A DNA stretch of 50,647 nt from Bradyrhizobium sacchari (lineage in GTDB: Bacteria > Pseudomonadota > Alphaproteobacteria > Rhizobiales > Xanthobacteraceae), in assembly GCF_002068095.1 (NCBI RefSeq), contig NZ_LWIG01000007.1:96754-147400 (forward strand). Reading direction: 5' to 3'. Position numbers and translations under genes: made by a program. The notes beneath the pieces are model-generated. The model had not been told where the DNA came from. It made no database searches and saw only the letters and a list, made by a program, of their open reading frames with translations. Positions 17,764 to 26,068 of this stretch are shown piece after piece (positions within the stretch are counted from its first letter, which is position 1; every line of letters begins with the position of its first letter).

Positions 17764-19844
17764 CAGGCCGCCTTGGCGTCGTCGAGCAGGCCGCGGCGGC
17801 GCAGCAGCGCGTCCGGCTCCGGCGGACGGCCGCGGAAGGCCTCGTAGGCCGCCTCCGGATCGACCGATCCGCCGCTCGAATAGATGTCGTCATGCAGGCG
17901 TTTGGCGACGGCCGGATCGAAGATGTCGCCGGCTTCCTCGAACGCGCCGAAGGCATCGGCGTCCATCACCTCCGACCACATGTAGCTGTAATAGCCGGCG
18001 GCGTAGTGGTCGCCGGTGAAGATGTGACCGAACTGCGTGGGACGGTGACGCAGCGCGATCTCCTCGGGCATGCCGATCTTCTCCAGCTCCTTTTTCTCGA
18101 AGGCCCGGACATCCTGCGCCGCGGCGGCCGGCTGGGTGTGGAATTCGAGATCGACCAGCGCCGAGGAGACGAACTCGACCGTGGCAAAGCCCTGGTTGAA
18201 CTTTCGCGCGGCCAGGAAGCGCTGCAGCAGGTCGTCGGGCAGCGGCTCGCCGGTCTGGTAGTGACGGGCGAACTTCCGCAGCACCTCGGGCCGCTCCTGC
18301 CAATGCTCGTAGAGCTGGGACGGCAGCTCGACGAAGTCGGTGAACACGGATGTGCCCGACAGCGAGGGATAGGTCACGTTGGAGAGCATGCCGTGCAGGC
18401 CGTGGCCGAACTCGTGGAACAGGGTGCGTGCGTCATCGGGCGACAGCAGCGCGGGCTCGCCGTCGGCCCCCTTGGCGAAATTGCAGATGTTGAGAACCAG
18501 CGGCGTAACGTCGCCGTCGAGCTTCTGCTGGTCGCGCAGCGAGGTCATCCAGGCGCCGGAGCGTTTCGAGGGCCGGGCGAAGTAGTCGCCGTAGAACAGC
18601 GCCTTGTGCTTGCCGTCCGGCCCCTTCATCTCCCAGACCCGAACGTCGGGGTGCCAGACCGGGACGTCCTTGCGCTCCTCGAAGGTGACGCCGAACAGGC
18701 GCGTGGCACAGTCGAAGGCCGCGGCGATCATGTGGTCGAGGGCGAGATACGGCTTGATCGCGGAATCGTCGAAATTGGCACGCCGCAGGCGCAGCTTCTC
18801 GGCGTAGAAACGCCAGTCCCAGGGGGCGAGCTTGAAATTGCCGCCCTCCTCCGTGATCAGCGCCTGCATCTCGTCGCGGTCGGCGAGCGCCCGGGCGCGG
18901 GCCGGCTTCCAGACCCGCTCCAAAAGGCTCCGCACCGCCTCCGGCGTCTTGGCCATGGAATCCTCGAGCCGGTAGGCGGCGTAGGTCGGGTAGCCCAGAA
19001 GGTTGGCGCTCTCCTCGCGCAGCTTCAGGACCTCGACGATGGTCGCGTTGTTGTCGTTGGCATTGCCGTTGTCGCCGCGCGCGATGAAGGCCTTGTAGAC
19101 CTTCTCGCGCAGGTCACGCCGGGCCGAGCTCTTCAGGAACGTCTCGACCGAGGAACGCGACAGCGTGACGATGGCCTTGCCGGCCATGCCGCGCTCTTCC
19201 GCCGCAGCCCTGGCGGCGGCGATGAAGCTCTCCGGCAGGCCCTGGCGGTCGGCCTCCCCGAGCTCCATGAACCAGTCCTGTTCGTCGCCGAGCAGATGAT
19301 GGCTGAAGCCGGTGCCGAGCTGGGCCAGCCTCTCGTTGATCTCGGCCATCCGGGTCTTGGCCTCCTCCGAGAGGCCGGCGCCGGCGCGGTGAAAGCGGGT
19401 GTAGGTGCGCTCCAGCAGGCGGAGCTGCTCGGGCGTGAGGCCGAGATTGGCGCGGTTCTCGTGCAGCTGGGCGATGCGACCAAACAGCACGGCGTTCATC
19501 ATGATCGGATTCCAGTGCCGCGCCATCCGCAAGGAGACCTCCTTGTCGATCTCCAGGATGGCCGGGTTGGAATGCGCCGAGACGAGGTCATAGAACACCG
19601 CCGCGACCTTGCTCAGCAGCTTGCCGGAGCGCTCCAGCGCCGTGATGGTGTTGGCGAAGTCGGCCGCAGCGGGATCATTGGTGATGGCCGCGATCTCGGC
19701 GGAGTGATCGGCGAAGGCCTGCTCGAAGGCCGGCAGGAAGTGCTCCGGCTTGAACTCGTCGAAGGGCGGGGTCGCAAACGGCGTCACCCAGGCCTTCAGC
19801 AGCGGATTGGTCCCGGAGTCCGTGGTTTGGCGGGGTTCTGACAT
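17763..19844 (-). CDS. M3 family oligopeptidase (Dcp/OpdA-like)
   Basis: A 693-residue zinc metallopeptidase. The HEFGHGLHGML motif has zinc ligands at His477 and His481, and a downstream Glu (SVFTDFVELPSQLYEHW) supplies the third ligand. The C-terminal FGHIFTGDHYAAGYYSYMWSEV block is the conserved substrate-binding region of Dcp/OpdA enzymes. There is no signal peptide, so it should act in the cytoplasm on short peptides. It ends directly against DUF1007 (TGATG overlap), so translation of the three genes looks coupled, although the functional link with metal export is unclear. Confidence 0.93.
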   Translation of the reverse strand: MSEPRQTTDSGTNPLLKAWVTPFATPPFDEFKPEHFLPAFEQAFADHSAEIAAITNDPAAADFANTITALERSGKLLSKVAAVFYDLVSAHSNPAILEIDKEVSLRMARHWNPIMMNAVLFGRIAQLHENRANLGLTPEQLRLLERTYTRFHRAGAGLSEEAKTRMAEINERLAQLGTGFSHHLLGDEQDWFMELGEADRQGLPESFIAAARAAAEERGMAGKAIVTLSRSSVETFLKSSARRDLREKVYKAFIARGDNGNANDNNATIVEVLKLREESANLLGYPTYAAYRLEDSMAKTPEAVRSLLERVWKPARARALADRDEMQALITEEGGNFKLAPWDWRFYAEKLRLRRANFDDSAIKPYLALDHMIAAAFDCATRLFGVTFEERKDVPVWHPDVRVWEMKGPDGKHKALFYGDYFARPSKRSGAWMTSLRDQQKLDGDVTPLVLNICNFAKGADGEPALLSPDDARTLFHEFGHGLHGMLSNVTYPSLSGTSVFTDFVELPSQLYEHWQERPEVLRKFARHYQTGEPLPDDLLQRFLAARKFNQGFATVEFVSSALVDLEFHTQPAAAAQDVRAFEKKELEKIGMPEEIALRHRPTQFGHIFTGDHYAAGYYSYMWSEVMDADAFGAFEEAGDIFDPAVAKRLHDDIYSSGGSVDPEAAYEAFRGRPPEPDALLRRRGLLDDAKAA

Positions 19845-19981
19845 CGCAAGTCCCAGTTTTTGTGGCTCGATTGTTGCGGCCAGCTATAGCACGCGATGGG
19901 GCTTTTTTGGGCCATTTGGCCTTGCTCCCGGCCGCCTTTTCGGAGAGATTGCGGCCCTCGAAGACAGGACCCCCGAGCCCC

Positions 19982-20236
19982 ATGAACGCGCCTTCCTCGT
20001 CGTCCCGCCGGATCGTCTGGCCCAGCGTCATCACCGTCATCAGCGCCGCCATCCTGATCGGCGCGGAGGTGTTCGGCGCGGCCTTTGCCGGCGGCTGGGC
20101 GCTCGCGATCCTGTTCGGTCTCGGCGATCAAGGCGCCCACATCCTGCAGGCCGTGCTGTTTGCGCTCGGCGTGCTCGTGATGACCGCGTTCATCCGCGGC
20201 GCTCAACGCGTCGAGCCCTTCACGAAGCGCGGCTGA
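19982..20236 (+). CDS. Small two-helix membrane protein
   Basis: The product has 84 residues from the ATG at 19982; the frame is open further upstream, but that extension looks non-coding. After a short Ser-rich N-terminus there are two hydrophobic stretches (VWPSVITVISAAILIGAEVF and AHILQAVLFALGVLVMTAFI) joined by GLGDQ, and a basic tail. It is conserved-looking but of unknown function. It lies between the divergent M3 peptidase gene and the ornithine decarboxylase leader. Confidence 0.7.
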   Translation: MNAPSSSSRRIVWPSVITVISAAILIGAEVFGAAFAGGWALAILFGLGDQGAHILQAVLFALGVLVMTAFIRGAQRVEPFTKRG

Positions 20237-20362
20237 CCCTCCACGCGCGTGAGCATCACGCGCAGCGCAGCGAAAACTTAACGCCCGTTCATCTTCCGCG
20301 TCGCTCGCGCAACACTGCGCAAGCAGATGTTAGGCAATTCTGTCCGCAGCCTAAAAAAATTC

Positions 20363-20391
20363 TTGCGAAGCAGAGTCAAAACGCTTATGTG
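20363..20391 (+). promoter_or_regulatory. Putative sigma70-type promoter of the speF leader
   Basis: TTGCGA (20363-20368) and TATGTG (20386-20391) are 17 bases apart, which would start transcription near 20398. That places the whole hairpin-rich stretch in a leader of about 510 bases before the decarboxylase start. Confidence 0.45.
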
Positions 20392-20397
20392 CGCTCT

Positions 20398-20700
20398 TGC
20401 CCAATTTCGCACGTGCCTGTGGTCGTGTGTCAGTCGGTAGGTATCCGGACAAGAGGCCGGACAGCCGCCAAGGGGTGAAGAAGCCGAGGGGCTCTTCGGA
20501 AGTGCGGACGTCGAGGACTGAAAGGTCGAGCGACCGAAGCAAACCCGGAGCGTCCAGCATCTCTCTCAAAGAGATGCCTTGTCGAAGGTGACTTTGCTCT
20601 TTGCAACCGTGACTGGCAGCCGGAGGCGAACCGGCGCACCCCGCTCTCAACGGGGGACGCGACTTAAAGCAACGACGGATCGGGCTTTTTTGGTCTCTAC
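20398..20700 (+). ncRNA. speF-type structured leader RNA
   Basis: A long structured stretch precedes the ornithine decarboxylase gene, where alphaproteobacteria are known to carry the conserved speF RNA motif. Hairpins I can draw are 20444-20461 (TCCGG/CCGGA), 20477-20497 (GAAGA.GCC/GGCTCTTC), 20557-20577 (GCATCTCT/AGAGATGC, 8 pairs), 20619-20635 (GCCGG/CCGGC) and 20639-20655 (CCCCG/CGGGG). The T-run at 20685-20690 could be part of a conditional terminator, though no perfect hairpin abuts it. Assignment to speF rests on position and architecture; a covariance-model search was not run. Confidence 0.65.
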
Positions 20701-20768
20701 CGGCAGTCCAACGCCGGCGCGGGCTACTGAAAAGGCTTGTCCTTCATTGCCAGGTGAGCGGGCGGGAA

Positions 20769-20909
20769 ACTCTCCCAACCAATCCACGGCAGCACAGTCT
20801 GGTTTGAGTTTTTTGGCCTCAGCGCGCCTCCATCGCGCGATGTGGCCGAAGCACTCTCATCAGACGTCACGTTGATACGGCTCCCGTCGCTGGGACCGTT
20901 GGAGAGTGC
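20769..20909 (+). promoter_or_regulatory. Two alternative anti-Shine-Dalgarno strands before speF
   Basis: The ribosome-binding region GTTGGAGAGT (20898-20907) can pair with ACTCTCCCAAC (20769-20779) with one bulged C. An overlapping GAGAGTGC (20902-20909) can pair perfectly with GCACTCTC (20851-20858). Between the second pair, TCCC and GGGA (in 20882-20896) form an inner hairpin. Both pairings hide the Shine-Dalgarno and exclude each other, so the leader may also control translation. Confidence 0.5.
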
Positions 20910-20910
20910 C

Positions 20911-22053
20911 ATGACCGAACGCATCCAGGAATTCCTGCGCAACCGCCGCAACGAAGGCCTCGACACCGAGCCGTGCCTCGTCGTCGACCTCGAGGTCGTG
21001 CGGGACAATTACCAGAGCTTCGCCAAGGCGCTGCCCGACAGCCGCGTGTTCTATGCCGTCAAGGCGAACCCGGCGCCGGAAGTGCTGGCGCTGCTGGCGT
21101 CCATGGGCTCCTGCTTCGACACCGCGACGGTCGCCGAGATCGAGATGGCGCTGGCCGCGGGTGCGACGCCCGACCGCATCTCCTTCGGCAACACGATCAA
21201 GAAGGAGCGGGACATCGCGCGCGCCTTCGCGCTCGGCATCCGGCTGTTCGCGGTCGACTGCGCCGCTGAGGTCGAGAAGGTCGCCCGTGCTGCCCCCGGC
21301 GCGAAGGTGTTTTGCCGCATCCTCTATGACTGCGCCGGCGCCGAATGGCCGCTCTCGCGCAAATTCGGCTGCGACCCGGAGATGGCGGTCGAGGTGCTCG
21401 ACCTCGCCAAGCGCCTTCGCCTGGAGCCGTGCGGCATCTCCTTCCATGTCGGCTCGCAGCAACGCAAGGTGAAGGCGTGGGACCGTGCGCTGGCGATGGC
21501 CTCGCAGGTGTTCCGCGACTGCGCCGAGCGTGGCATCAACCTCACCATGGTCAACATGGGCGGCGGCTTCCCGACCAAGTACCTGAAGGACGTGCCGCCG
21601 GTCGTGACCTACGGCCGCTCGATCTTCCGCGCGCTGCGCAAGCACTTCGGCAACCAGATTCCGGAGACCATCATCGAGCCGGGCCGCGGCATGGTGGGCA
21701 ACGCCGGCGTCATCGAATCCGAGGTCGTGCTCATCTCGAAGAAGAGCGACGAGGACGAGGTGCGCTGGGTGTATCTCGACATCGGCAAGTTCGGCGGTCT
21801 CGCCGAGACAATGGACGAGTCGATCCGATACGCCATCCGCACCCGTCACGACGGCGCGGACATGACGCCGTGCGTGCTCGCGGGTCCCACCTGCGACAGC
21901 GCCGACGTGCTGTACGAGAAGAACCCGTATCCGCTCCCCGTCACGCTCGAGATCGGCGACAAGGTTCTGATCGAAGGCACCGGGGCCTATACCTCGACCT
22001 ACTCGTCGGTGGCGTTCAACGGCATCCCGCCGCTAAAGACGTATCACATCTGA
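20911..22053 (+). CDS. speF: Ornithine/lysine decarboxylase, group IV PLP fold
   Basis: The enzyme decarboxylates ornithine to putrescine, the precursor of homospermidine. From the ATG at 20911, behind GGAGAG, it has 380 residues, the size of alphaproteobacterial group IV enzymes (alanine-racemase fold). Lys51 in YAVKANP binds PLP. His179 (FHVGSQ), the GGGFP loop, Glu256 in EPGRGMVG and Cys328 in CDSADVLYEK are the other family-specific active-site features. Activity on lysine as well is possible for this group and cannot be excluded by eye. It is the first gene of a polyamine locus. Confidence 0.94.
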   Translation: MTERIQEFLRNRRNEGLDTEPCLVVDLEVVRDNYQSFAKALPDSRVFYAVKANPAPEVLALLASMGSCFDTATVAEIEMALAAGATPDRISFGNTIKKERDIARAFALGIRLFAVDCAAEVEKVARAAPGAKVFCRILYDCAGAEWPLSRKFGCDPEMAVEVLDLAKRLRLEPCGISFHVGSQQRKVKAWDRALAMASQVFRDCAERGINLTMVNMGGGFPTKYLKDVPPVVTYGRSIFRALRKHFGNQIPETIIEPGRGMVGNAGVIESEVVLISKKSDEDEVRWVYLDIGKFGGLAETMDESIRYAIRTRHDGADMTPCVLAGPTCDSADVLYEKNPYPLPVTLEIGDKVLIEGTGAYTSTYSSVAFNGIPPLKTYHI

Positions 22054-22084
22054 CCTGCCTCTTTGTCTGAGGCCTGACGAACCC

Positions 22085-22106
22085 GGGAGCCGGTCCGCCG
22101 GCTCCC
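22085..22106 (+). terminator. Strong hairpin after speF
   Basis: GGGAGCCGG and CCGGCTCCC pair perfectly over 9 bases around a TCCG loop, 31 bases after the speF stop. It is followed by TCCCTGAC rather than a T-run, so it may reduce rather than end transcription into the GNAT gene. Confidence 0.6.
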
Positions 22107-22186
22107 TCCCTGACATCTACGATTTCTGACGACGTCTTGGACAGGCGTGCTGCTCGCACGCCGGTTCAAGCGGGGACTGATGTGCC

Positions 22187-22774
22187 ATGACTGCTTTTCG
22201 GAAGTCACAGATCGCCCTCACCTCGAAAGCCGCTCCGTTCGTGATCCGTGCGGAACGTGCTGTCGACGTCGCCGCCCGTGAAGCGCTGCTGGATGCCAGC
22301 TTTGGCGAGGACCGCCATGGCCGCACCTGCCAGCGCCTGCGCGACGGACGTGCACCTGCCGCGGGCCTTGCCCTGTCGGCCGTGCGCGAGGGCAAGCTCG
22401 TGGGAACCGTGCGGCTGTGGCATGTCAGCGCCGGAGGCAGGCCCGCTCTGGTCCTCGGACCCCTGGCGGTGGACCCTGCCTGCCGCGAGCTCGGGATCGG
22501 CGCCGCGCTGATGCATCAAGCGCTGGCCGCCGCCCGGGCGCGCGGGCACGCCGCCGTGGTCCTGCTCGGCGATGCCCCCTATTACGCCCGGTTCGGCTTC
22601 TCGGCCGAGAAGACGGCCGAGCTCTCGCTGCCCGGCCCGTTCGAGCGCGACCGCCTGCTGGCGATCGAGTTCGCCGAAGGCGCGCTCGACGGCGCCGAGG
22701 GGATGATCGTCCCGACCGGCGCGGCCCTGCCCAAACGGAGGTCGGTTCGCGCCCTCCAGGCGCACGCGGCCTAA
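22187..22774 (+). CDS. GNAT N-acetyltransferase (YhbS-like)
   Basis: The product has 195 residues. VLGPLAVDPACRELGIGAALMHQALAAA carries the acetyl-CoA binding motif (R/Q-x-x-G-x-G/A, here RELGIGAAL), and YYARFGF is the usual C-terminal element of YhbS-type proteins. It lies between ornithine decarboxylase and the RidA/homospermidine synthase genes. Acetylation of a polyamine or diamine is an attractive inference from position but has no direct support in the sequence. Confidence 0.85.
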   Translation: MTAFRKSQIALTSKAAPFVIRAERAVDVAAREALLDASFGEDRHGRTCQRLRDGRAPAAGLALSAVREGKLVGTVRLWHVSAGGRPALVLGPLAVDPACRELGIGAALMHQALAAARARGHAAVVLLGDAPYYARFGFSAEKTAELSLPGPFERDRLLAIEFAEGALDGAEGMIVPTGAALPKRRSVRALQAHAA

Positions 22775-22827
22775 CGGATCGCTCTGATAGCGAAGACCAA
22801 ATCCGCATCGAGCGGCAATGCCCGGCC

Positions 22828-22864
22828 GCCTGCGCCAAGCCCGTTCCTTTGGGGTTGCGCAGGC
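22828..22864 (+). other. Long hairpin upstream of the RidA gene
   Basis: GCCTGCGC (22828-22835) pairs perfectly with GCGCAGGC (22857-22864), and CCAA/TTGG can extend the stem inward. It lies about 50 bases before the RidA start. It may be an intra-operon terminator or an RNA-stability element; no T-run follows. Confidence 0.45.
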
Positions 22865-22913
22865 GCCGGAAACACCCTTTAACCCCGCGAAACATCCCCT
22901 TCAGTCGAGGCCC

Positions 22914-23309
22914 ATGACCATGTCCCGTCGCCTGATTTCCACCGGCTCCCCGCTCGAGAAGACCGTCGGCTACAGCCGCGCCGTGATCGACGGCGAGTTC
23001 GCCTTCGTCGCGGGAACCACCGGCTATGACTACACCACGATGGCGATGCCGGCCGATGTCACGAGCCAGTCACGCAACTGCTTCAAGACCATCGCAGCCG
23101 CCCTGAAGGAGGGCGGATTCGAGATGGCCGATATCGTCCGTGCGACCTACTACGTCACCGACGCCAGCTACATTGACGCCCACTTCGCCGTCTGCGGCGA
23201 GGTTCTCGGCGACATCAGGCCAGCTGCGACGTTGCTGGTCGTCACCGCTCTCGCCAAGCCCGAGATGAAGGTCGAGATCGAAGTCACCGCCAAGCGCCGC
23301 AGCGTCTGA
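22914..23309 (+). CDS. RidA-family protein (enamine/imine deaminase type)
   Basis: The product has 131 residues. The ATG at 22914 follows GAGG and an in-frame ATG lies at 22920. The fold shows VIDGEFAFVAGTTGYDY, QSRNCFKTIAAALKEGGFEMADIVRATYYVTD and RPAATLLVVTALAKPEMKVEIEVTA. The usual active-site Arg of RidA is at the RPAAT position. RidA proteins hydrolyse reactive imines released by PLP enzymes. It is placed between a PLP decarboxylase and homospermidine synthase, whose reaction passes through imines, so a protective role is plausible. Confidence 0.9.
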   Translation: MTMSRRLISTGSPLEKTVGYSRAVIDGEFAFVAGTTGYDYTTMAMPADVTSQSRNCFKTIAAALKEGGFEMADIVRATYYVTDASYIDAHFAVCGEVLGDIRPAATLLVVTALAKPEMKVEIEVTAKRRSV

Positions 23310-23375
23310 CAAGCGCCGCAGCGCCTGATCACCCCTCACCAATTGTCCGCCAGCACGTTCCGGAGAAACCATCCC

Positions 23376-24818
23376 ATGAGCCCTCCCTCGCAGATCTACG
23401 CGAAGATCACTGGTCCCATCGTCATGGTCGGCTTCGGCTCCATCGGCAAAGGCACGTTGCCGATGATCGAGCGGCACCTCGATTACGACAAGTCGCGCAT
23501 CACCGTAATCGACCCCAAGGACGAGGGCCGCAAGGCGCATTGCGAGAAGCAGAATGTGCGCTTCATCCAGAAGGCCGTGACCAAGGACAATTACCGCGAA
23601 TTGCTGACCCCGCTGCTCACCGAAGGCGGCGGCCAGGGCTTTTGCGTCAATCTCTCTGTTGACACCGGCTCGACAGACATCATGGAGCTCTGCAACGAGC
23701 TCGGCGCGCTCTATATCGACACCGTCAACGAGCCCTGGCTCGGCTTCTACTTCGATGCCTCCAAGGGCCCGGAAGCGCGCTCCAACTATGCGCTGCGCGA
23801 AGTGACGCTGGCCGCCAAGCGGGCGCGCCCGGCCGGCTCGACCACGGCGGTCTCCTGTTGCGGCGCCAATCCCGGCATGGTCTCGTTCTTCGTCAAGCAG
23901 GCGCTGCTCAATGTCGCCGCCGACCTGAAGCTCAATGCCCCCCGGCCGAAGACCAAGGCCGAATGGGCGGACCTGATGCGGCAGGCCGGCATCAAGGGCA
24001 TCCACATCGCCGAACGCGACACCCAGCGCGCGAAGAAGCCGAAGGAGCCCGACGTCTTCGTCAACACCTGGTCGGTGGAAGGTTTCCTGTCGGAGGGCAT
24101 GCAGCCGTCAGAGCTCGGATGGGGCACCCATGAGAAGTGGATGCCCGAGAACGCGCATACCCATGAAGCCGGCTGCGGCGCCGCCATTTATCTGATGCAG
24201 CCCGGCGCCAACACGCGCGTGCGCACCTGGTGTCCGACCCGCGGCGCGCAGTACGGCTTCCTCGTCACCCACAACGAGTCGATCTCGATCTCCGATTACT
24301 TCACGGTGCGTGACGCATCGGGCAAGGCGATCTACCGTCCGACCTGCCACTACGCCTATCATCCGGCCGACGACGCCGTGCTGTCGCTGCACGAGCTCTT
24401 CGGCCGCGCCGGCAAGATGCAGGAGAAGCACCACATCCTCGAAGAGGACGAAATCGTCGACGGCATCGACGAGCTCGGCGTGCTGCTGTTCGGCCACGAC
24501 AACAATGCCTATTGGTATGGCTCGCAGCTCTCGATCGAAGAGACCCGTGAGCTCGCGCCCTACCAGAATGCCACCGCCCTGCAGGTGACCTCCGCCGTGC
24601 TCGGCGGCATGGTGTGGGCGCTGGAGAACCCGAACGAGGGCATCGTCGAAGCCGACGAGATGGATTTCGATCGCCTGCTGGAAATCCAGCTGCCGTATCT
24701 CGGCCCGGTCAAGGGTTTCTACACCGACTGGACGCCGCTGACGGATCGTCCGGGACTGTTCCCGGAGGATATCGACACCAGCGATCCCTGGCAGTTCCGG
24801 AATATCCTGGTGCGGTGA
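23376..24818 (+). CDS. hss: Homospermidine synthase
   Basis: The NAD-dependent enzyme condenses two putrescines, or putrescine with spermidine, to homospermidine with release of ammonia. From the ATG at 23376, behind GGAG, it has 480 residues, as in bacterial homologues. The Rossmann motif GFGSIGKG is at 19-26. Other family blocks are VNEPWLGFYFDASKG, VSCCGANPGMVSFFVKQAL, WGTHEKWMPENAHTHEAGCG and TVRDASGKAIYRPTCHYAY. Homospermidine is the typical polyamine of Bradyrhizobium. It ends the polyamine locus and is followed by a palindrome. Confidence 0.95.
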   Translation: MSPPSQIYAKITGPIVMVGFGSIGKGTLPMIERHLDYDKSRITVIDPKDEGRKAHCEKQNVRFIQKAVTKDNYRELLTPLLTEGGGQGFCVNLSVDTGSTDIMELCNELGALYIDTVNEPWLGFYFDASKGPEARSNYALREVTLAAKRARPAGSTTAVSCCGANPGMVSFFVKQALLNVAADLKLNAPRPKTKAEWADLMRQAGIKGIHIAERDTQRAKKPKEPDVFVNTWSVEGFLSEGMQPSELGWGTHEKWMPENAHTHEAGCGAAIYLMQPGANTRVRTWCPTRGAQYGFLVTHNESISISDYFTVRDASGKAIYRPTCHYAYHPADDAVLSLHELFGRAGKMQEKHHILEEDEIVDGIDELGVLLFGHDNNAYWYGSQLSIEETRELAPYQNATALQVTSAVLGGMVWALENPNEGIVEADEMDFDRLLEIQLPYLGPVKGFYTDWTPLTDRPGLFPEDIDTSDPWQFRNILVR

Positions 24819-24826
24819 GGTAACTC

Positions 24827-24889
24827 GTCATTCCGGGGCGAAGCGTAGCTTCGAGCTTCCGGGCTCGCGCTGCGCGCGCCCGGAATGAC
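24827..24889. repeat. Short palindrome, GTCATTCCGG family, copy 1
   Basis: The outer arms are GTCATTCCGGGGCG and CGCCCGGAATGAC. Inner GAAGCGTAGCTTC and GCGCTGCGCGC are also palindromic. It lies between the convergent hss and a small membrane protein gene. Related short units occur at 30981-31020 and 32288-32384. Confidence 0.8.
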
Positions 24890-24897
24890 GGCGAAAA

Positions 24898-25230
24898 CTA
24901 CTTCTTCTCAATCGGCGGCGCGATCTTCTCGGCCGGTGCCGGCGGCAGCGCCGGCTTGGTCGCCGCGCCCTGCGTCTGCGGCTCAGGCCGCGCCGGCTCG
25001 GGGGCAGGCGTGGTCGGCCGGTCGCCGCCGGGCTTGGCTTCCGCGGGCGTCTTGCTCTGCTCGTCGGACGGGGTGCCCTGGAGCGGCTGCGTCGCCTGCG
25101 CCAGCTCGGTCCGGCTTTCCGCTCGGATCTGAGCCAGGGACATCACCGACACCACAACACCTGCTGCGAACAGCAAACCGGCAATTGTCAGGTCGAGCTT
25201 CAATCTGCGCTTGTCGTTTGGGCCGGGCAT
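24898..25230 (-). CDS. Small membrane protein with Pro-rich tail
   Basis: The product has 110 residues from the ATG at 25230 (AAAGGCGG upstream); the frame is open to 25317. It opens MPGPNDKRRLKLDLTIAGLL, giving a basic cytoplasmic start and one hydrophobic helix (about 12-34, GLLFAAGVVVSVMSLAQI). The rest is Pro/Ala/Glu/Lys-rich and probably disordered in the periplasm. No named family is recognised. It lies downstream of MgtC on the same strand, 91 bases away. Confidence 0.6.
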   Translation of the reverse strand: MPGPNDKRRLKLDLTIAGLLFAAGVVVSVMSLAQIRAESRTELAQATQPLQGTPSDEQSKTPAEAKPGGDRPTTPAPEPARPEPQTQGAATKPALPPAPAEKIAPPIEKK

Positions 25231-25321
25231 GTCGATCACCGCCTTTATCCGCGGGATCAACGAAACTGGGGCGCGCCGGTTCCGCGACGGGTAGGCCGGA
25301 ACCGCCCGATCACGCACCCAA

Positions 25322-26038
25322 TCACTCCGTCGTGCTGACTTCCCACGTGGCGTGACGCACGCCGGGCAGATGCTGCAAATCCGTCGCCACCGCGTTCAGC
25401 TCGTTCGGATCGACCGCAGTCGCGACCAGCTTTGCGACGATCTCCAGATTGTCCTCGCCGATCTCGGCGACCTCGACATCCGCGACCGGATATTTCGCAG
25501 CCTCGAGCTTGTCGACGAGGCTGTCGCGCATGTCGGGCAAGGCGTCGGTCGCGACCGCGAGCTTGAAGTAGTAGGTCGCCTCCAGCGCCTTCTCATTCAG
25601 CGGGATGCGGTTGATGGCGTTGACCAGCGGGCGCAGCATGGTGTTGCCGGCGATGACGAACACGGTCAGCACCGCGGCCTGGGCGACGAGGTCGGCGCCG
25701 GCGCAGGAGCCGACCGCGGCCGAGGCCCACAGCGTCGCCGCGGTATTGAGCCCGCGGACGTCCATGCCCTGCTTCATGATGACGCCGGCGCCGAGGAAGC
25801 CGATGCCGGAGACGACGTAGGAGATCACCCGCACCGCGCCATCGGCGCCGGTCAGATGCATCGCGAGATCGACGAAGGCGGCCGCGCCCACCGCGACCAG
25901 CACATTGGTGCGCAGGCCCGCCGTGCGCTGGCGATATTGCCGCTCGGCGCCGATCAGCGTGCCCAGCACAAAGGCCGTGGTCAGGCTGACCAGCGTGTCG
26001 GCGAAATCGGCAAGCTGGAAGGTCGTGAGAAACCGCAT
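25322..26038 (-). CDS. MgtC/SapB family membrane protein
   Basis: The product has 238 residues from the ATG at 26038, behind AGGGGA. Helices with VLGTLIGAERQYRQRTAGLRTNVLVAVGAA, SYVVSGIGFLGAGVI and VRGLNTAATLWASAAVGSCAG are diagnostic of MgtC/SapB. A C-terminal ACT-like cytosolic domain (about 155-238) follows. In other bacteria such proteins affect magnesium homeostasis and intracellular survival. It starts 30 bases after the beta-propeller gene and may be part of the zinc operon. Confidence 0.9.
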   Translation of the reverse strand: MRFLTTFQLADFADTLVSLTTAFVLGTLIGAERQYRQRTAGLRTNVLVAVGAAAFVDLAMHLTGADGAVRVISYVVSGIGFLGAGVIMKQGMDVRGLNTAATLWASAAVGSCAGADLVAQAAVLTVFVIAGNTMLRPLVNAINRIPLNEKALEATYYFKLAVATDALPDMRDSLVDKLEAAKYPVADVEVAEIGEDNLEIVAKLVATAVDPNELNAVATDLQHLPGVRHATWEVSTTE

Positions 26039-26068
26039 GGTCCCCTATACGGCGGGAACCATGACAGA

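Noticed and set aside
17892..19841. 649-codon forward frame opposite the M3 peptidase
   Set aside because: It is the antisense shadow of a gene with a clear HEFGH site, and the translation has no family features.
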